64,000 nt of DNA from Chloranthus sessilifolius (lineage: Eukaryota > Streptophyta > Magnoliopsida > Chloranthales > Chloranthaceae), in the NCBI GenBank assembly GCA_021018995.1, contig CM037585.1, forward strand, positions 121,858,831 to 121,922,830, in the 5' to 3' direction. The position numbers were made by a program, and so were the translations under genes. Position 1 is the stretch's first letter. Each line of letters opens with the position of its first letter. Shown one piece after another: positions 10,334-25,400 of this stretch. The notes below the pieces were generated by a model. That model was not told the origin of the DNA and did not search any database. It saw nothing but the letters and a program-made list of their open reading frames with translations.

Positions 10334-13300
10334 CTGCAAATACAAAGAAGAATGTAAGTCTATATTCCATATCTGAATCTAAATGCTGCAAGACCCATTA
10401 TAATCAATGTCAAACTACTTTAAAACTCTATCCTTGCAACCTCTGGAGAATTCTACAAGACCCATAACCTCAAGGGGTTTGGCATGATGGCCAAGTAACT
10501 GCCTCAGGAAGTGGGAAACCTGAGTTTGACCCTTGGGGCCACCCGAGATTTATATCCTGTGCTGAACCGGCAAGTGCTAAATTGGGGAGCGCACGTGCCC
10601 CTGGGAATAGTCGGGTGCTCTAAGAGGCCCAGGTTATCAAAAAAACAAAAGAAGAATTCTGCAAGATTCACTACAATCATTTCAAACTACCTTTGAACTC
10701 TCCTTGCAACCATCTCAGAATTCCCTCCTACACATGGAGTTGTAACCCCATAGTAAAGTACAACCATCAGTGACTGTATAACACGTAATTCAAGTGAAAT
10801 GGATTTCAAAGGCCCCCTTCATTAAATACTCTGAGATGATCCTATGGACACGCATGGCAGTGGATAACTTTAATATCAAACGTTTTCGGTTTTAATGACT
10901 GATATTAAAGTTCATCAATCGAATGGTTCGCATCCACTTATAGGCATGTTTCTTTGGGCTGAGACGTGTTTCAATGACAGATTGCCACTTGGAAAATTTA
11001 GATTGATCACATATGTTCACACTTCAATGGTGTGAGATTAGAAGTCAAACTTTAATGGCATTAGATCATTTAAACACCATTCTTGTGCTTAAATGTCGGT
11101 CAGGAGCCATTATGCCAATAAACGATTGCAACCTTGAGGGTTCAGTTTCAATCCCAGGTTACCCGTCAAATAGAAACCTAGACATAAGAAAATGTATGAG
11201 GCATTATTTTACAATGTTGCAGTCATGATGTGTCTTGGTCAATGTATTTTATGCCATCATCAGATGGGTTTCAGAAACCTGCCGAACACCAAGTTCACTC
11301 GAGCCCGACAATCTGTGAACTTGTTACCAAACTAACCATTTTACATTATTCTCTAAATTTTTGTAGAAATTTAGCAACATGCAGATTGAATTGAATGCAA
11401 ACAAAGCAGCTGTTTTAAACAATAGAATGCAAAATTAGGAGTGCTTGATGCAATAAGTGCACGATATGAGGCATTATTTTACAATGTTGCAGTCATGATG
11501 TGTCTTGGTCAATGTCCTTTATGCCATCATCAGATGGGTTTCAGACACCTGCCGAACACCAAGTTCACTCGAGCCCCACAATCTGTGAACTTGTTACCAA
11601 ACTAACCATATTACATTATTCTCTAATTTTTTGTAGAAATTTAGCAACATGCAGATTGAATTAGGAGTGCTTGGTGCAATAAGTGCACGATAGCCACTTA
11701 AAGAACCACTAGATTGTGATAAAAAAACTAGTAAAACCTACAAAAAAGACTGAAAATAGTCATCCAAATGTTGTTGGATCAAGAGATACTCAAGAAGTAT
11801 TTCCGTCACTAAATAGCAATCGCAGTTAGCACAGGGTTCAAAAGATCCAACAAAACATATTCAATCAAATTTAATTAATTTACATCACTTATGGATTTTA
11901 AATAGTTTCTGCAACTAATAAAAATAGAAGTACTAATTTGATCCTACCTTCTAATTAAAGAACAAACCTTACTCGGTTACTCTAGCAAATGTTTCTAAAA
12001 ATAAACAAACAACCTAAACCTTGTCTATCCTACTAGATAAGGCAACAGTTTACCAACTTTTGACAAATCAAGTCCTCTCTTTGACCTTCATATGTCTTCG
12101 TGGTTGTACTGAGATTTGTGTCCCTCCATAAACATCTTCACAAACTTCTTCATCCAATATCATCTCGCTATCTTCCTATTAAATAGGAGATAATAGTTTG
12201 AGTATTAGGAATCGAAACCCCTATGTAGAAATAACCAACCCAACATATTACTGCATTCCCATTATCAAACCTCTCCCTTCTATTAAATAGGACTATAGGA
12301 GAGTAGATAGAAACTTGGAGATTCTCTTTGGGATTAATCTTAACCAATCGCATGTCTTGTTTCCCTATTGAATAGGGGCCTTAATATCTTATTAAATAGA
12401 TAAAGGGTGCCATTTCTTATGATATTTATTTTTCTATCCAATCGCAAGTCACTATCATTGGCTTTCTCATGATCGTGTAAGAGTAATCACGTGTTATGAG
12501 GGCACGTGACCACTTAAGTCACGTGTCATATGAATGGCTTCGATTTGGGCCTTAACTATAGCTCTATTATCCTCTTGATCTGGTCCATTAAGTTTTTATT
12601 TCTGTTTTTTATGCGCCTATTATTTCCAGGCCTATGAGTGCCTTAGTGGGCCATTTGAAGCTTTGCAACTACTCTTTAGTCTTCTTCCTTTTCCCCTGCC
12701 AGGAGACCAAACCGCCTAAAAAAATGATAGGATACGTGCATCATTTTTGTCCTTATTTTTTGAAAGAACTCTCTATGTGAGTTCTTGTTTAGGGTTTCGA
12801 ACCCTTGTAAAGTTGTTCTTGCTCTCTCCTTTGATGGTTGGATGGTCATTGAAGCCAGGTTCATCTGCTTACATACCTATTTTTCTCCTTGTCCATGATC
12901 TCTTCCTCTTTACTGCATCACTGCTGTGCTAAAGGAAGAAAACATGTTATACTGCCTATGAGTGAGCACTTCGACAACAATGCAATTTGTGAGCTCAACA
13001 AGCATGAGGCATCACAAGAACATAAGTTCCAAATTATTTAAGGAGCTCTAAAGGAAAGGATAAGCATCATAGTAGTAATGGTTGGCCCTTCGATCATCAG
13101 AGTAAATGGAAGATAGGAACATTTGGAAATTTTGAAAATGACAATAAAATTTTCAAAAATTCTGCTGTTTGACACAATATCTAAAAGAAGCCCAAAGAAT
13201 ATGGAGCAGCCTAAAAATGTAGATTGTCATGGGATGAGAGAACCGCATAAGTTTAGTTAGTGCTAGCGAGTAAATGGTGGTGGAGGATTGCATCGGCAAG

Positions 13301-16300
13301 TGTTATGTCTCACCTTGATCTTTGGTCGAAGTAATAAAGGCTAAGTATGAGTCTCTCAATAACTTTCTCTAGCTAGAAAGCTTAGATATCAGACAACTCA
13401 GCTCTTTAGCATATTCATACGTGTTGGTCTTGGTAACGGAAAGAGGATTTCAGTTTTGAATGACTTGGTGCAGTAAAATTGCCTTTGTTCAGAGATGGGC
13501 CTGTAGGTCAACTAGAAGGTCCACTGTGACAACCTTGAGGTCCCAGGTTCAGTCCCAGCTCATCAATAAAAAAACGGAGAGACATTGCCTTTATAAGAGA
13601 TTACCAAATCTCTTCCACTGAGCTCTCAATACTGTGGCCAAGGCTGGTGATTATTTATCCTCTGTAGGGAATCGACCCATTTGGAACCCACTGTATACAG
13701 AACTTCTGAGGAAATCATGGCACTCATCGAGCTCTTAGATAACTTCCTAGTATCCAGTAATTTCTGTCCTGAAAAAAATATTTGGAACTTTCAAGTCCTG
13801 GGGAATATTCCCAATCAGCTTTCAACTCCTAGAGCCCAGGCCTTCATAGGGACTGTCTAAAATGTAAAAGCCTCACAGGCGATCATCTTGAAAAGGAGTA
13901 TTCCCATATGATCTCTCATACATTTTGTACGAACTCAGTTGAAAATGTATTCCATTAATTTGCTTGTTGCCTCTCAAGAAATTATGGTTTTTGTTACTAC
14001 AATTTTTAAAACAAACTTAACTTCTAAATGAGATTATCGCTTAAAGAAACTTGTGGAAGGTATGGAATAGGCCAGGTGGAAAATTCCAAGGAAAATGTGT
14101 GATTGATTTCGCTTATTACAGTTTAATGGAGAGTTTGATATGAGAGAACGATCATGTCTTCTATGTAAAAATGACAACTGGGATTTTAGGTGTGAATACA
14201 ATCAACATAACTGAGTAGAGTGCATTTCTTTCCTTATTTTAAGTGGACACTGGAGAGAGTGATCGATTATTTGTAGAAGCTTTTGTTCGTTATTTTGTTT
14301 GTTCCAGATGATTGGGGAGAGTTGCACGTGCCTCCTAATTTTCAAAGTTTGCGGTATTTTTGTCAAGAGTCGACCTAACTATCACGGCACAGTGAGACAA
14401 AATACATCTAAGTATATGCAGCTTAACTAGGGTTGTCCATGGGTCAGGTCAGGCCACAATTTTGGTTTGATCGACCTTTGACCCCCAACCTGACCCGACG
14501 AGTCCAGGGTATATGTTCGACCCGACACAGTTCAAAATTCCCTAACCACCTAAACCCTTTATATAAACATATATATAATATTGGATTGGTCAGGCAGATT
14601 TTTGTCTGACCCGGCCTGACTGAAAGTCGGGTCAGAATGCTTCAAGCCCCTAAAAGCACAAATCTTCTACCTAGAATGCTGCTCCCACTTCGGAATCTCA
14701 TTTCCACTCGCACTCCCACACCTGGTTCCGATAAAATAGCTTAATTTCAAGCTCACCTGCTCCCAATCTACTATGTGGTTCCTGCCGTTTCCAGTAACCA
14801 AGTTCAAGCCCAACCGGACACAACAGGTCAAGTTTATGTGCCTGACCCGAGCCAATTCAAAAACCAGGTTGAGTAACAGGCCGACCCTACCCGTTGACAT
14901 CCCTAAGCTAAACTCAGCGACTAAGGTAACAAGGAGAGCTGGTACAGTGGTATTATGAAAATTTCCAAGTCTGTCAAAAGCAAATTGATATTGCCATCAG
15001 AAAAACCTCAAATTTGGCTTAATTTAAATGCTAATATACAGTTCTAATCCATTTGCATTTGTCTAGATATGCTTCTCTTTTTCTTGTAATCTTACAACCT
15101 GGCATTTATATGGTAATTTATCTTTAAATGCCACATTTCAGATGTGCAAGTGGCCATGAATAAAGAAGTGTAGGCATGCCAGCAAGCAACCCTGCTATTG
15201 AGGTACTCATGTGACAGATAAGGAATCCAAAAGTGTAGAGCTAAATAGTTTTGGGCAATTAAACTGTCAAAAGACATCTGTACAAAATAAACCTTTTTGG
15301 TCTTAGTAATTAGTTTTCTATCATTTAATAAAGGGAGAATAAAAAAGAACAGGTATGATAACAAATTCTCCATACCATGTCATTTGTTATAGAGAAGTAA
15401 ATAACAGGAAGTATTGTATCAGAAGAAAGAGATAAACTATTTACCTTGAAGAAATCACCAAACATGCCTTGCATACCACTTCTACGCCGTACTCCATAGA
15501 ATTTCTCCGCGATTTCATCTAGTAACTAAACAATAAAATTTATGTTATAATTTTACATATGAAAAAATTCCCATTATGAAAATTCAATCACGGGTGATAA
15601 AGGCAGGAAGTATAAAGAGAAAAAACATGTATTTTCTTGATAGGCTAATGGGGCATCACCGCCATCATTAGATACAGCAGTCGAAATTACACTTTTTGTG
15701 TACCCACGACACAATTTTTTACCAATGCAAGTCATCCATGTAGCAGAATACTGTGAACTAATGTTAGCCTAAAAAGGGTTCAAAGTTTCAAACCATTTGC
15801 TCCAAGAAATATAATATAGGCCATTGTTCATATTTAACGTAAAGCCCATATTGAAGTGCTCGGATTGGCTGGTATGGATCTGCTGATGGATATGCTTGTT
15901 GGGCAAGTGAAGTTCACACGATATCCAACCACTTTGAGGAAGTGGATTGGTCAACAATTTCCACCATGTGGCACCACATGGCCTAAAAGTATGCTGCTGA
16001 GGGAATCCATCTATTGATGTAGGTGACCGGTAACTGGAGTCGATCTCTTTCTTGATACACAAAATAGCATGTATAACCATGGTTTTTTCGCTAAAATAAC
16101 AAATGTTCAAACTGAAAAGGTGGGTACATGATTCTTAAAGGGGCAAACAGAAAACAACCATATAGACAAAAACAGAGGCAATACAAAATAGTAATAATAT
16201 CAGTTAGGAGCAAGAATAAGAGACACCACCTCATCAAATGAAGATTCCCTATCTATACTTGGCTTGTACTTTTGTCTCAACATGTTAAATAGTGGCAAAG

Positions 16301-19300
16301 CATCTCTTTCCAATCTGCATGATAGGCATCAGATCAAAATCAAACGTTTAGCCACCAGTTTTTGTTCTCTTGTTTCCATCTGTCAATATTTCGTAGATAA
16401 AGACAATAAAGAATCCCAAACTTCCACATATGACAAAAGCCAATGTTCTCAGCCACTGACAACGAGCATTATTATTATTATTTTTTTTAGAATAAGTAAA
16501 CTGGGATAGAACTTGTGGCATCGAAATTGTAATAGTCCCACATCGGATAGGGAGATGTCCAGAGCCTGGGCTATAAGGTGTATGCAGACCTTACATGTCA
16601 CGATGTGCTTTGGGTGGGACTTCAGCCCATGCTAGGAACAAAACAAGGGAGGAGACTGATGGGGAGGCGCAAGAAGCGACTGAAGATGCCTCAAATTTTG
16701 TGGATGGACGATTGAAGACCTATGTGCACGTGAGCGCGCACATTAAGACCAACACTTGAGAGACGCGCACATAATAAGGAAAAGACGGAAAGAGAAGAAA
16801 AAGAAAGAAAGTAAAGAGATTTGAAAAAGAGAAAAAATGGCTCTCTAGTCAATCTCGCCCAAGCAAGATCAGGCTCGCTCGAGAGACCAGAGAGTAGACT
16901 AAGAAACCTGATAATCTTGCCCGAGAGAGGTCAGGCTCGCTCAAGCGACTAGAGAGCGAAATCAGCTTCAGGAAGATCTCGCCCAAGCGTGATCAGGCTC
17001 GCTCGAGCGAGTTTGGGATGGAACTTTAGGCGGCTAGGCAATTTTTGAGGCAAAACTTGTCGGTTTTGAGTTTGTTTAGACCTAGGCCTTTCTATTTTGA
17101 TTGTTTAGGTTACTTGGGGTTTTTAGCCTATATAAGGCCATGTAAAGATAAATAAAAAATCAGCTTATGCTTACTAAAATTTGATTGCTTTGTGTTACTT
17201 ATGAGAATTCGTTGAGAGTTTTCTTCTTCCCTGAGTTTAGGGTTTGGTGTGAGGCCAATATTTTTGTCGGCGAAATTCCAGTGATTGATACATCTATCTT
17301 CTTATCTTCTATCTTCTTAATCTTCGGTGCAAAGTTATTTAAATAATTAAATTCTAGTTTTGTTTGGTTGTTGGAAATTCTTAGAAAGCCCATAAGATAT
17401 TCTCCTTGGTTTTACGCCTTTATTTAAGCCTTATTTCTTTGAAATCCTAGAATGGAATTGAAAGGGACCATTACGGTTAGCTGTCCAATGCCCTAGGCTA
17501 GAGGGAAGTCAAGTTCTATCTTGAGAACCCATGATCGAATTCCGTGAAGATTATCGTGTCGGACTTAACATTTCATTCAGACGTTACGATTCTCCTTAAT
17601 TGAATTTCGTGATAATCCAAGGCGAATCAAATCTGAATTTTTATTTATTATTGCTCTTTTAAATTCCACTATAATTTCAGAAAAAATGCATATTAGGGTT
17701 TTAGAGCGTGGTCATGCATCAACTTGATATCAAAGATCAATAGTTCTAGGTTTTTAAGGTTCCATATCCTTCATCGCATATAGTTTTCTTTTGCATTTTA
17801 TTTTGTTTTGTGATCACGACGAATCTAGAGCAGATAGAGGCTCTCATAAAAGGTTTCCAAACTTAGTTTGAACACCGGTTCCAAGGGTTGTCTGCCCAGG
17901 CTCAGAATATGAATATGACGTGTGAGGATGATTATGTTAGGGTTAACAATCGAAGAAGAGATCCTCCATGGCGTGATGCCCAACCGGATCCGGAAGACAA
18001 AATTTTGAAATCCGTTAAGATCGAGGCTCCAACCTATGATGGGAAGAGAGAACCCAAAGTCTTCCTTGATTGAATATATGACATTGACACCTATTTTGAT
18101 TGGTATGACATGTCGGAGGAGTGAAAGGGCCAGTTTGTTAGATGAAGTTTGTCGGCCAAGCAAGGCTTTATTGGACCGGTGTGGAAGGTCGCCACATGGG
18201 CTGATATGAAAACCAATTGGATGAGAAATATGTTCCCTTGGCTTATAATCAACGTCTCTTGGACCAACGGCAAGTTCTCTGACAGGGAAGTATGTCAGTC
18301 TCAAAATACATCACTAAGTATGGAAACATATATTGCACGCTGATGTGTCGGAACTTGAAGAAGTCACCCTATCTAGGTTTAGGACGTTCATTCGCTCGGA
18401 TTTGCAAAGGGAGCTTATTCCGCACACTGTGAATGATCTTGAGGAGTGTTACGCTATGGTGACAAAATTGGAGAGATACCTTAAAACACCCCAAGTTAGG
18501 CGTTTTAAAGCTAGCACGCCAGAGACAAGTCAATGTCACCGGAGTCTAGGTCTAATGGAGGGGGTCAGTTTACGAAACCCGCCTAGAGTACACGTCCAAA
18601 TCCCAAGTTTGAGCGAGGAAAGACGGTTGAAGGTTCTAAAATCGAAAACCAACAAAAGTGTTTTTAAGTGTCAAGGATTTGGGCTTTTTGCCGCCCAATT
18701 TCCTAGTAGAGACATCGCGAGAGCTTTATTCTTAGAGGAAGACAATGAGGAGTAAGGGGGTTGGGAGGAGGAAGTGTATGAACCTGAAGAAGGAACAAGT
18801 GATGAAGAGGGAGAAGGTTGAAAGAACTTTGTGTGTGTTAGGGATGCCTCCAATGCTAGTAAGAAGGGTAATACCTCATGGGCATTAGTGGTTTGATGCA
18901 CCCTAACGCAATAGAAAGAGTGTGATGACTGGCGTAGGAAAACTATTTTCTATACCTACGCCAAGAGTGGTGAGAAGAATTGCAAAGTCATAGTTGATAG
19001 TGGAAGTTGCACTAACCAAGTGTCCACAAGTACTGTGTCACGATTGGGACTAGAAGTATCATAGAACTAAACAATTCATTGACAAAGTGTCTTCTTAAAC
19101 ATTTCCAACATCCATGGCATTTGCGTCGATTATTAAGTAATGGCACTTGGCTGACCTTCACAAACCATTCAACAACATTAAAACAGGAAAAACAGGTTGC
19201 AAGGAAGACTTACGTTTGCAAAAGGTACACAATAAACTGGGTCAGGTCTGAGTGAGGGAAATCAAGTGCCTTGTCTTTCAATTGTTTCTGCAGTTCATCC

Positions 19301-20255
19301 ATGAGACAGTTGGCATCTCTCAAATGCCCCAACGATAAATGCCTACAAGGGAAACCATATTTTGTAAGTGTTCAAACCTTAAAATAGTATATGGAAGTCC
19401 CAGTAAGATGATCAGACCAACTGGCAGTGCGGTCAAAGAGTAATTCTGCCATGAAAATTACATTCTAATGTGTATCTTTTACAATTCTTGTACATTTGTT
19501 TTACTGATTTTTCCATCTTCGTAATTCACAATTTCCCCTTAGAACAGAAATTGGCAGAGGGAGTATCAGAAATTGGAAGAGAAGGATGAGCAACATTACA
19601 CACAACTACAGAGAAGTATTAAAAGAACAGCTATACTCACATTAGAACTGCTCGTGCAATGGCTAAATCATCTTCACCTGGATAGCACTAGATAATTGAG
19701 AGGATGTCAGTCAAAAAGAGAAAGGAGAAGAAAATCATAAGAAAGTAGGAAAAGTTCTACATTAAAAATGAGCAAAACCACCAATAGATATCAACTAATG
19801 TAAGTGATAGCAGGAGAAGAAAATCAGAAGAATCCTATGGAAGTTTTTGGATAGGTCCTAAGGACTAAGGATTTTAATAAGGAACCTAGGACACCAGTTA
19901 GGCAACCCTGACATGGCACGGTGAGAGTGCCCCAATGGTCCACGTGGAACCAAAACACTGTTTTGGTGCCACGAAACTCGGATCCACTGTGTAGATCAAT
20001 TTTTAAATTTTAAAAAAAAAAAAAAAAAAAAAACATTCAAAAAAAAACATTTGAAAGCAAAAGTCAAAGATTGACTGATTGCAATGGTCTAAATTTCAAC
20101 ACTAAAAAAAGGTGAAGATAAGTTTTCGAGAAAAAAAATCTCCAAGATGTTCTAAACACCTCAACCCTGCTCCATGTGGCACCAAAACAGCATTTTGGGT
20201 GCCATGTGTACTGTTGGGGCACGCTCAGTATGCCATGTCGGGGAACACAACCCTT

Positions 20256-20294
<39 letters not shown>

Positions 20295-22385
20295 GATTTC
20301 TAGTTCAAAAAGGCCTGTCTTATATCTGTAATTTTTTAGGCTTCCAGAAATCTAAATTATTAATTCTAGCTTTAATAAACACATTTTACAACTTTATTGG
20401 GCAATTAGGGACAAGTTTCAAGTAAAAAAAATCAGTAATTTGTAGGGCTCAAAGATCCCTAAACTATTATTAGAGCTAGCTTTAATAGACGCATTTCAGG
20501 ATTTTATTTGTCTGAAAAGAAACCAGGTTCAAAAACTAAGAGGCAGATCTTGAAGAGGTTAATAAAACCAAAATTCGATTATTCATAAAACCTTATTATT
20601 AATAGGGTTGTTAAAAGACCAAAACAAAATCACCTAATACTGATTTTCATGGGTCGTTAAAATTCAGATTTCAATGGGCTACTGAAAACCCAAATTTGAA
20701 AAACAAAATCTGATTTCGAGTTTGTTATAAACCCTTAATAAAAAAAAAATTTAAATGAACTTTTCTTGGATATGACAGCCCTAATCAAGAGTCAAGAGGC
20801 TAATATAACATAATTTCAATTATTCAAAAAATCTTATTGTTAATAGGGTTCAAAACAAAATCAAATAATACTGATTATAATAGATTGTTAAATCCCAATT
20901 TCAATGGGCTGCTAAGTGCTAACAGTGTTACCTAGACACGTGGCACAGACATGGTTCAAAATTTCGGATTCCGGCAATGTTCCGGTCAGACCCCAAAACG
21001 AAAAATTCCAAAATTTAGGGTGGAATTTTGAAATTTCAGGAGGAACATTGACAAAAATTCCCGCAATGTTTCAATCAATACAATTTTTTTAAGAGAAAGA
21101 AACAAACAATCATAGAAATTCCAGAATTTTTTTTTTTTGTTTTAATTATTTCAATTTTTTTAACGATGGCGACCTCTTTTTTAGCTAAGTTATAAGCTTT
21201 TATACGATATTTATGCGACAAGTCTGTATTTTGTTAATTATTTTTATACATTGATATAAATAATTATAAATACAATGAATAAAAAGATAAATTATATAAG
21301 CGGAACAAGTTTACCTTACAACAATTTTCGGCGAATTTACGTTTGATTAACCGTCAAAATCTCTTCGAATGGGGATAAATTTAAAGAGTTGAGGTCCTAA
21401 GTAGCAAAGAGGAAGGGGTGGAGAGGAAGAAGGGAGGAAGTGGTGGAGAGGAGAGGAAGAAGGGAGAAGAGAAATAGAGTGAAAAAAAAGAAAATATTTT
21501 TGGCCTTTTTTGTGGTGGCACTGTAAGTGGCACCGATTTCAACAAAATTACAAAAAAAAAGGGCAGAATTTTGGTAAAAAACAGGAGGGTCCAGTATTTA
21601 GTATTATCTGGTACCAGTCCACACAGGAACCGGAACATTCCAGTCGGAATTTTGAAAATTCCGGCGGAAGTTTGAACCATGGGCATAGGTGCCAAGTGTC
21701 ACTGTGTCATTGATGTTTACCACGTCATTTTCTAAAAAATAAAATATGGGGTCACAATCATAAGAAAACTAAAAATACTATAAAATTAAAGATGCGCAAA
21801 ACCATCAATAGATGTCAAATAATTTAAATGATAGCAGGAGAAGAAAATCACAAGACACCTATGGAAGTTTTTGCTTAGGTATTATGGAGTAGGGATTTCA
21901 ATAAGGAACCTATGACCAACTTTCTAAAGTCAATTGGGATCAACATTTGCAAACACATTAATATGGCAGCGGTTAGGATCCCCAACATGGCACGGTAAGC
22001 GTGCCCCAATGGTCCACATGGGACTCGAATGCATTATTTAAAACAATTAAAATAATAAATTCACAAAGAACTTTTTAAGGTAAAAGTCAAACATTGGCTG
22101 ATTTCAATGGTCTAAATTTCAACACTACAAAAAACACGGTGATGAGTTTTCAAAAAAAATTCTCAAAGGTGATCTAAACGCCCCAACTTTGCTCCACGTG
22201 GCGCACCAAAACAGTGTTTTGGGTCCCACATGGACCGTTTGGGCAAGATCATTGTGCCATGTTGGGGCACACAACCCTCTTCCGTGAATATATATATATA
22301 CACACACCGTCTGGGCACGATCACCGTGCCATGTCTGGGCACACAACCCTCTTCAGTGTGTGTGTGTGCGTGTGTGTGTGTGTGC

Positions 22386-22449
<64 letters not shown>

Positions 22450-25400
22450 AAAAAATTCTCATAGGTGATCTAAACACCCACTCCACGTGGCACCCAAAAC
22501 AGACCGTCTGGGCACTATCACCGTGCCATGTCTGCGCATACAACTCTCTTCCGTGTGTGTGTGTGTATATATATATATATCTGATTTCAAGTTTGTAATA
22601 AACACTAAAAAAAATTAAAAAATTGACGTTCCTTGGGATATGACAGCCCAAGAGGCCAATAAAACATAATTTCAATTATTCAAAAAATCCTATTATTAAT
22701 AGGGTTGTTTAAAAGTCCAAAACAAAATCACATAAAAATTTACTTAGGGTTAGGGTTAGGTGAGGAAGAAGAGTGCAGGAAATTAGAGTTGAGTCGTTGT
22801 AACTCAAGCCCTTGCTATTATTAGTATTCATACGGACACCTTACAATCTCACATATATTGAGAACAACGAACTAAACAAACGACATAAGTGGCTAGTCCA
22901 CTACCCCCACATCCAATATACATAGTAACACCCACATAACATAATAAACAAACGACATAAATGGCTAGTCCACTACCCCGACATCCAATATACATAGAAA
23001 CACCCACATAACATATTACATATCCTAACACATAATACTGATTATCATAGATTGTTAAAATCCAGATTTCAATGGGCTGCTAACACTGTTACTTAGACGT
23101 GGCACAGGTGCCAAGTGTCAAGGTGTCATAGATGTTTGGCACGTTAATTTCTAAAAAATCCAATAGAAATGGTTATAAGAATAATAAAAATACCATAAAT
23201 TAAAAGATAAGTAGAAAAAGAAAGTTACAGAGAGCTAGTTGGCATAGACAAAACATGAAAAGTATACATAATGTGTCATGAACCTAACTTAAAGTAGTCA
23301 TATTATAGAAATGGTTTTCAAGGACCCAAGTTTTTTCATTTATAATTTACTAAACTTGACAGTTTATCCTAGAACAAAAATTCATTTTACCATGTTGAGA
23401 CGGGGAACATTTTGATGGTGTGGTATTTTTCATACATGTTTAGAAGTGTCGTATTGTGGTGAGGAGTGTCGAAGTGCCACTAGTGTCGGCACGGAAAATT
23501 TTCAAAAGTAGAAGCGCTTAGGTAACATTGGTTGCGAACACAAATTTGAAAACCACAAAAATGATTTCGTAGTGTCTCACAAATTCCGGTTTACGAAACA
23601 CAAAATCTGATTTCGAGTTTGGAACACACTCTTAGAAAAAAAATTCCAAAACTGATTTCTGTTGGGCTATAAAAGCCCTAATTTTTTTGGCCATAAAGCA
23701 TAAATTTCAATGGGGATAATAAACCCCAATATCAATGAACACCTGCAATACGTGAGCCATGGAACAATATTTGAATGGAGTATCAAAAACACTAATTATA
23801 AGAACATAAAATCAAATTTACTGCAGATGGCGCTCTGTTAGCAAAAAATAATAACACCAACCAGTCACTATCCCACTACTCGCTGCTCAACGCACCACCC
23901 AACACATTGCACCAGAACAAAACACAACGTAAAACTGCCAAAATTGCAGCAGCAAGCTCTGCAACTCGATCAGCTACAGTAATCATGGGATCTAGTCCAT
24001 AGAAAACAGCAAAATACACTTATTTGAGGCTTCAAATCTTTATAAATAGGCATCAGATATCATATTTGACACCACCAGAACACAGCCCACAAAAAACCAA
24101 TATATTGAGCCATGGTGCATCAGATCCACCGATCGATCAGATGCCCAGAAAACCATGAAATAGAGTGATTTATGAAAAATGCATCAAATGGTACCAGCCG
24201 TACTTAATGATGGAAGGATTTGGCAGAAATATGGAGAATTGTCCCTTCTAAAAAGATGATTCCGGAATAAATGGGCAGTAGTTAGGAGAAGTGCGCCCTC
24301 AGCCCGTACTACAAAAAGGGAGGGTGAGGGGGCATACACCAGGGCAGCAGACTGACCAACAAAAAGCAGAGAGCAGAGAAGCAACCGCAGCAAAGGGAAA
24401 GCTTCCGAAATGAGAAGCTTGACCACCGCGAAGCAATTCTTTAAAAAGTATGGAACTCGTGATGCACCTATTAGTTGGAGTTGATAGGATGACGGTAATG
24501 GTGAAAAGATTAGAGTTAGGGAGGTAGGTGGCGTGATGTAGGGTTGAGAGAGAGTGAAGAAGAAGCAAGAGATTAGAAAAAGGAAAACTGACTTAATGAC
24601 CTTAATTGTGTTATTAGCCTTTATATTAAAACAATGGTATACACACCCCAATACTATGAATCACACCCCAATAATAACTAAAGGCATTTAACACTAACAC
24701 TCCCCCTCAAGCTGGAGCATGTATATCATGCATGCCTAGCGTGACCACGATATCTTGTAGAACAGTACGAACAAGTGGTTTTGTGAAAACTCCTGGAAGT
24801 TGTTGAGAAGAATCAACATCAATAAGCTCAAGGGACCTATCCCACACTTTTTCACAAACAAAGTGAATGTTGACCTCAATGTGTTTTGTCCTCTCAATTC
24901 ATGAAGAACAAAATCAGAAGCAATTTTTTCCACAGTCCCACTATCACAATGTATAGGCATGGAACAAGAAATAGGGAAACTCAACTCAGTCATAAGAGAT
25001 CACAGTCATAACATCTCATAGATACCATGAACAATGGCGCAATACCCGACCTTTGCACTAGAGCAAGAAACCACAGGTTGTTCCTTACTCTTCCAAGAAC
25101 AGGAGATCATGGTCATAACATCTCACAGGCACCATGAGCAATTGTGCGATACTCGGACTCTGCACTAGAGCAAGAAACTACAAGTTGTTCCTTACTCTTC
25201 CAAGCCACAATATTTCCTTCCAAAAAAGCACAATACCTAGAAGTGGATCTCCTATCTGTAATAGCGCAAGCCCAATCTGCATCAGTGTATCCGGATATGT
25301 GAAGATGATCATGAGATCGATACAGAACTCCTCGCCCTGGATTGGATTTGAGATATCTCAAAACCTAATGTGTTGCATCCATGTGAGGAGTGCGAGGAGC

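Noticed and set aside
17825-18304. 159-codon minus-strand open frame
   Set aside because: Antisense to the Gypsy gag remnant, which has clear family motifs on the plus strand.
22214-22598. Open frames on both strands with long Tyr-Ile or Thr-His runs
   Set aside because: They are translations of (TA)n and (TG)n tracts. The same applies to 2941-3297, 29006-29344 and 28468-28737.
24184-24651. 155-codon minus-strand open frame
   Set aside because: It runs through the Copia 3' LTR into flanking intron; no domain and no start context.
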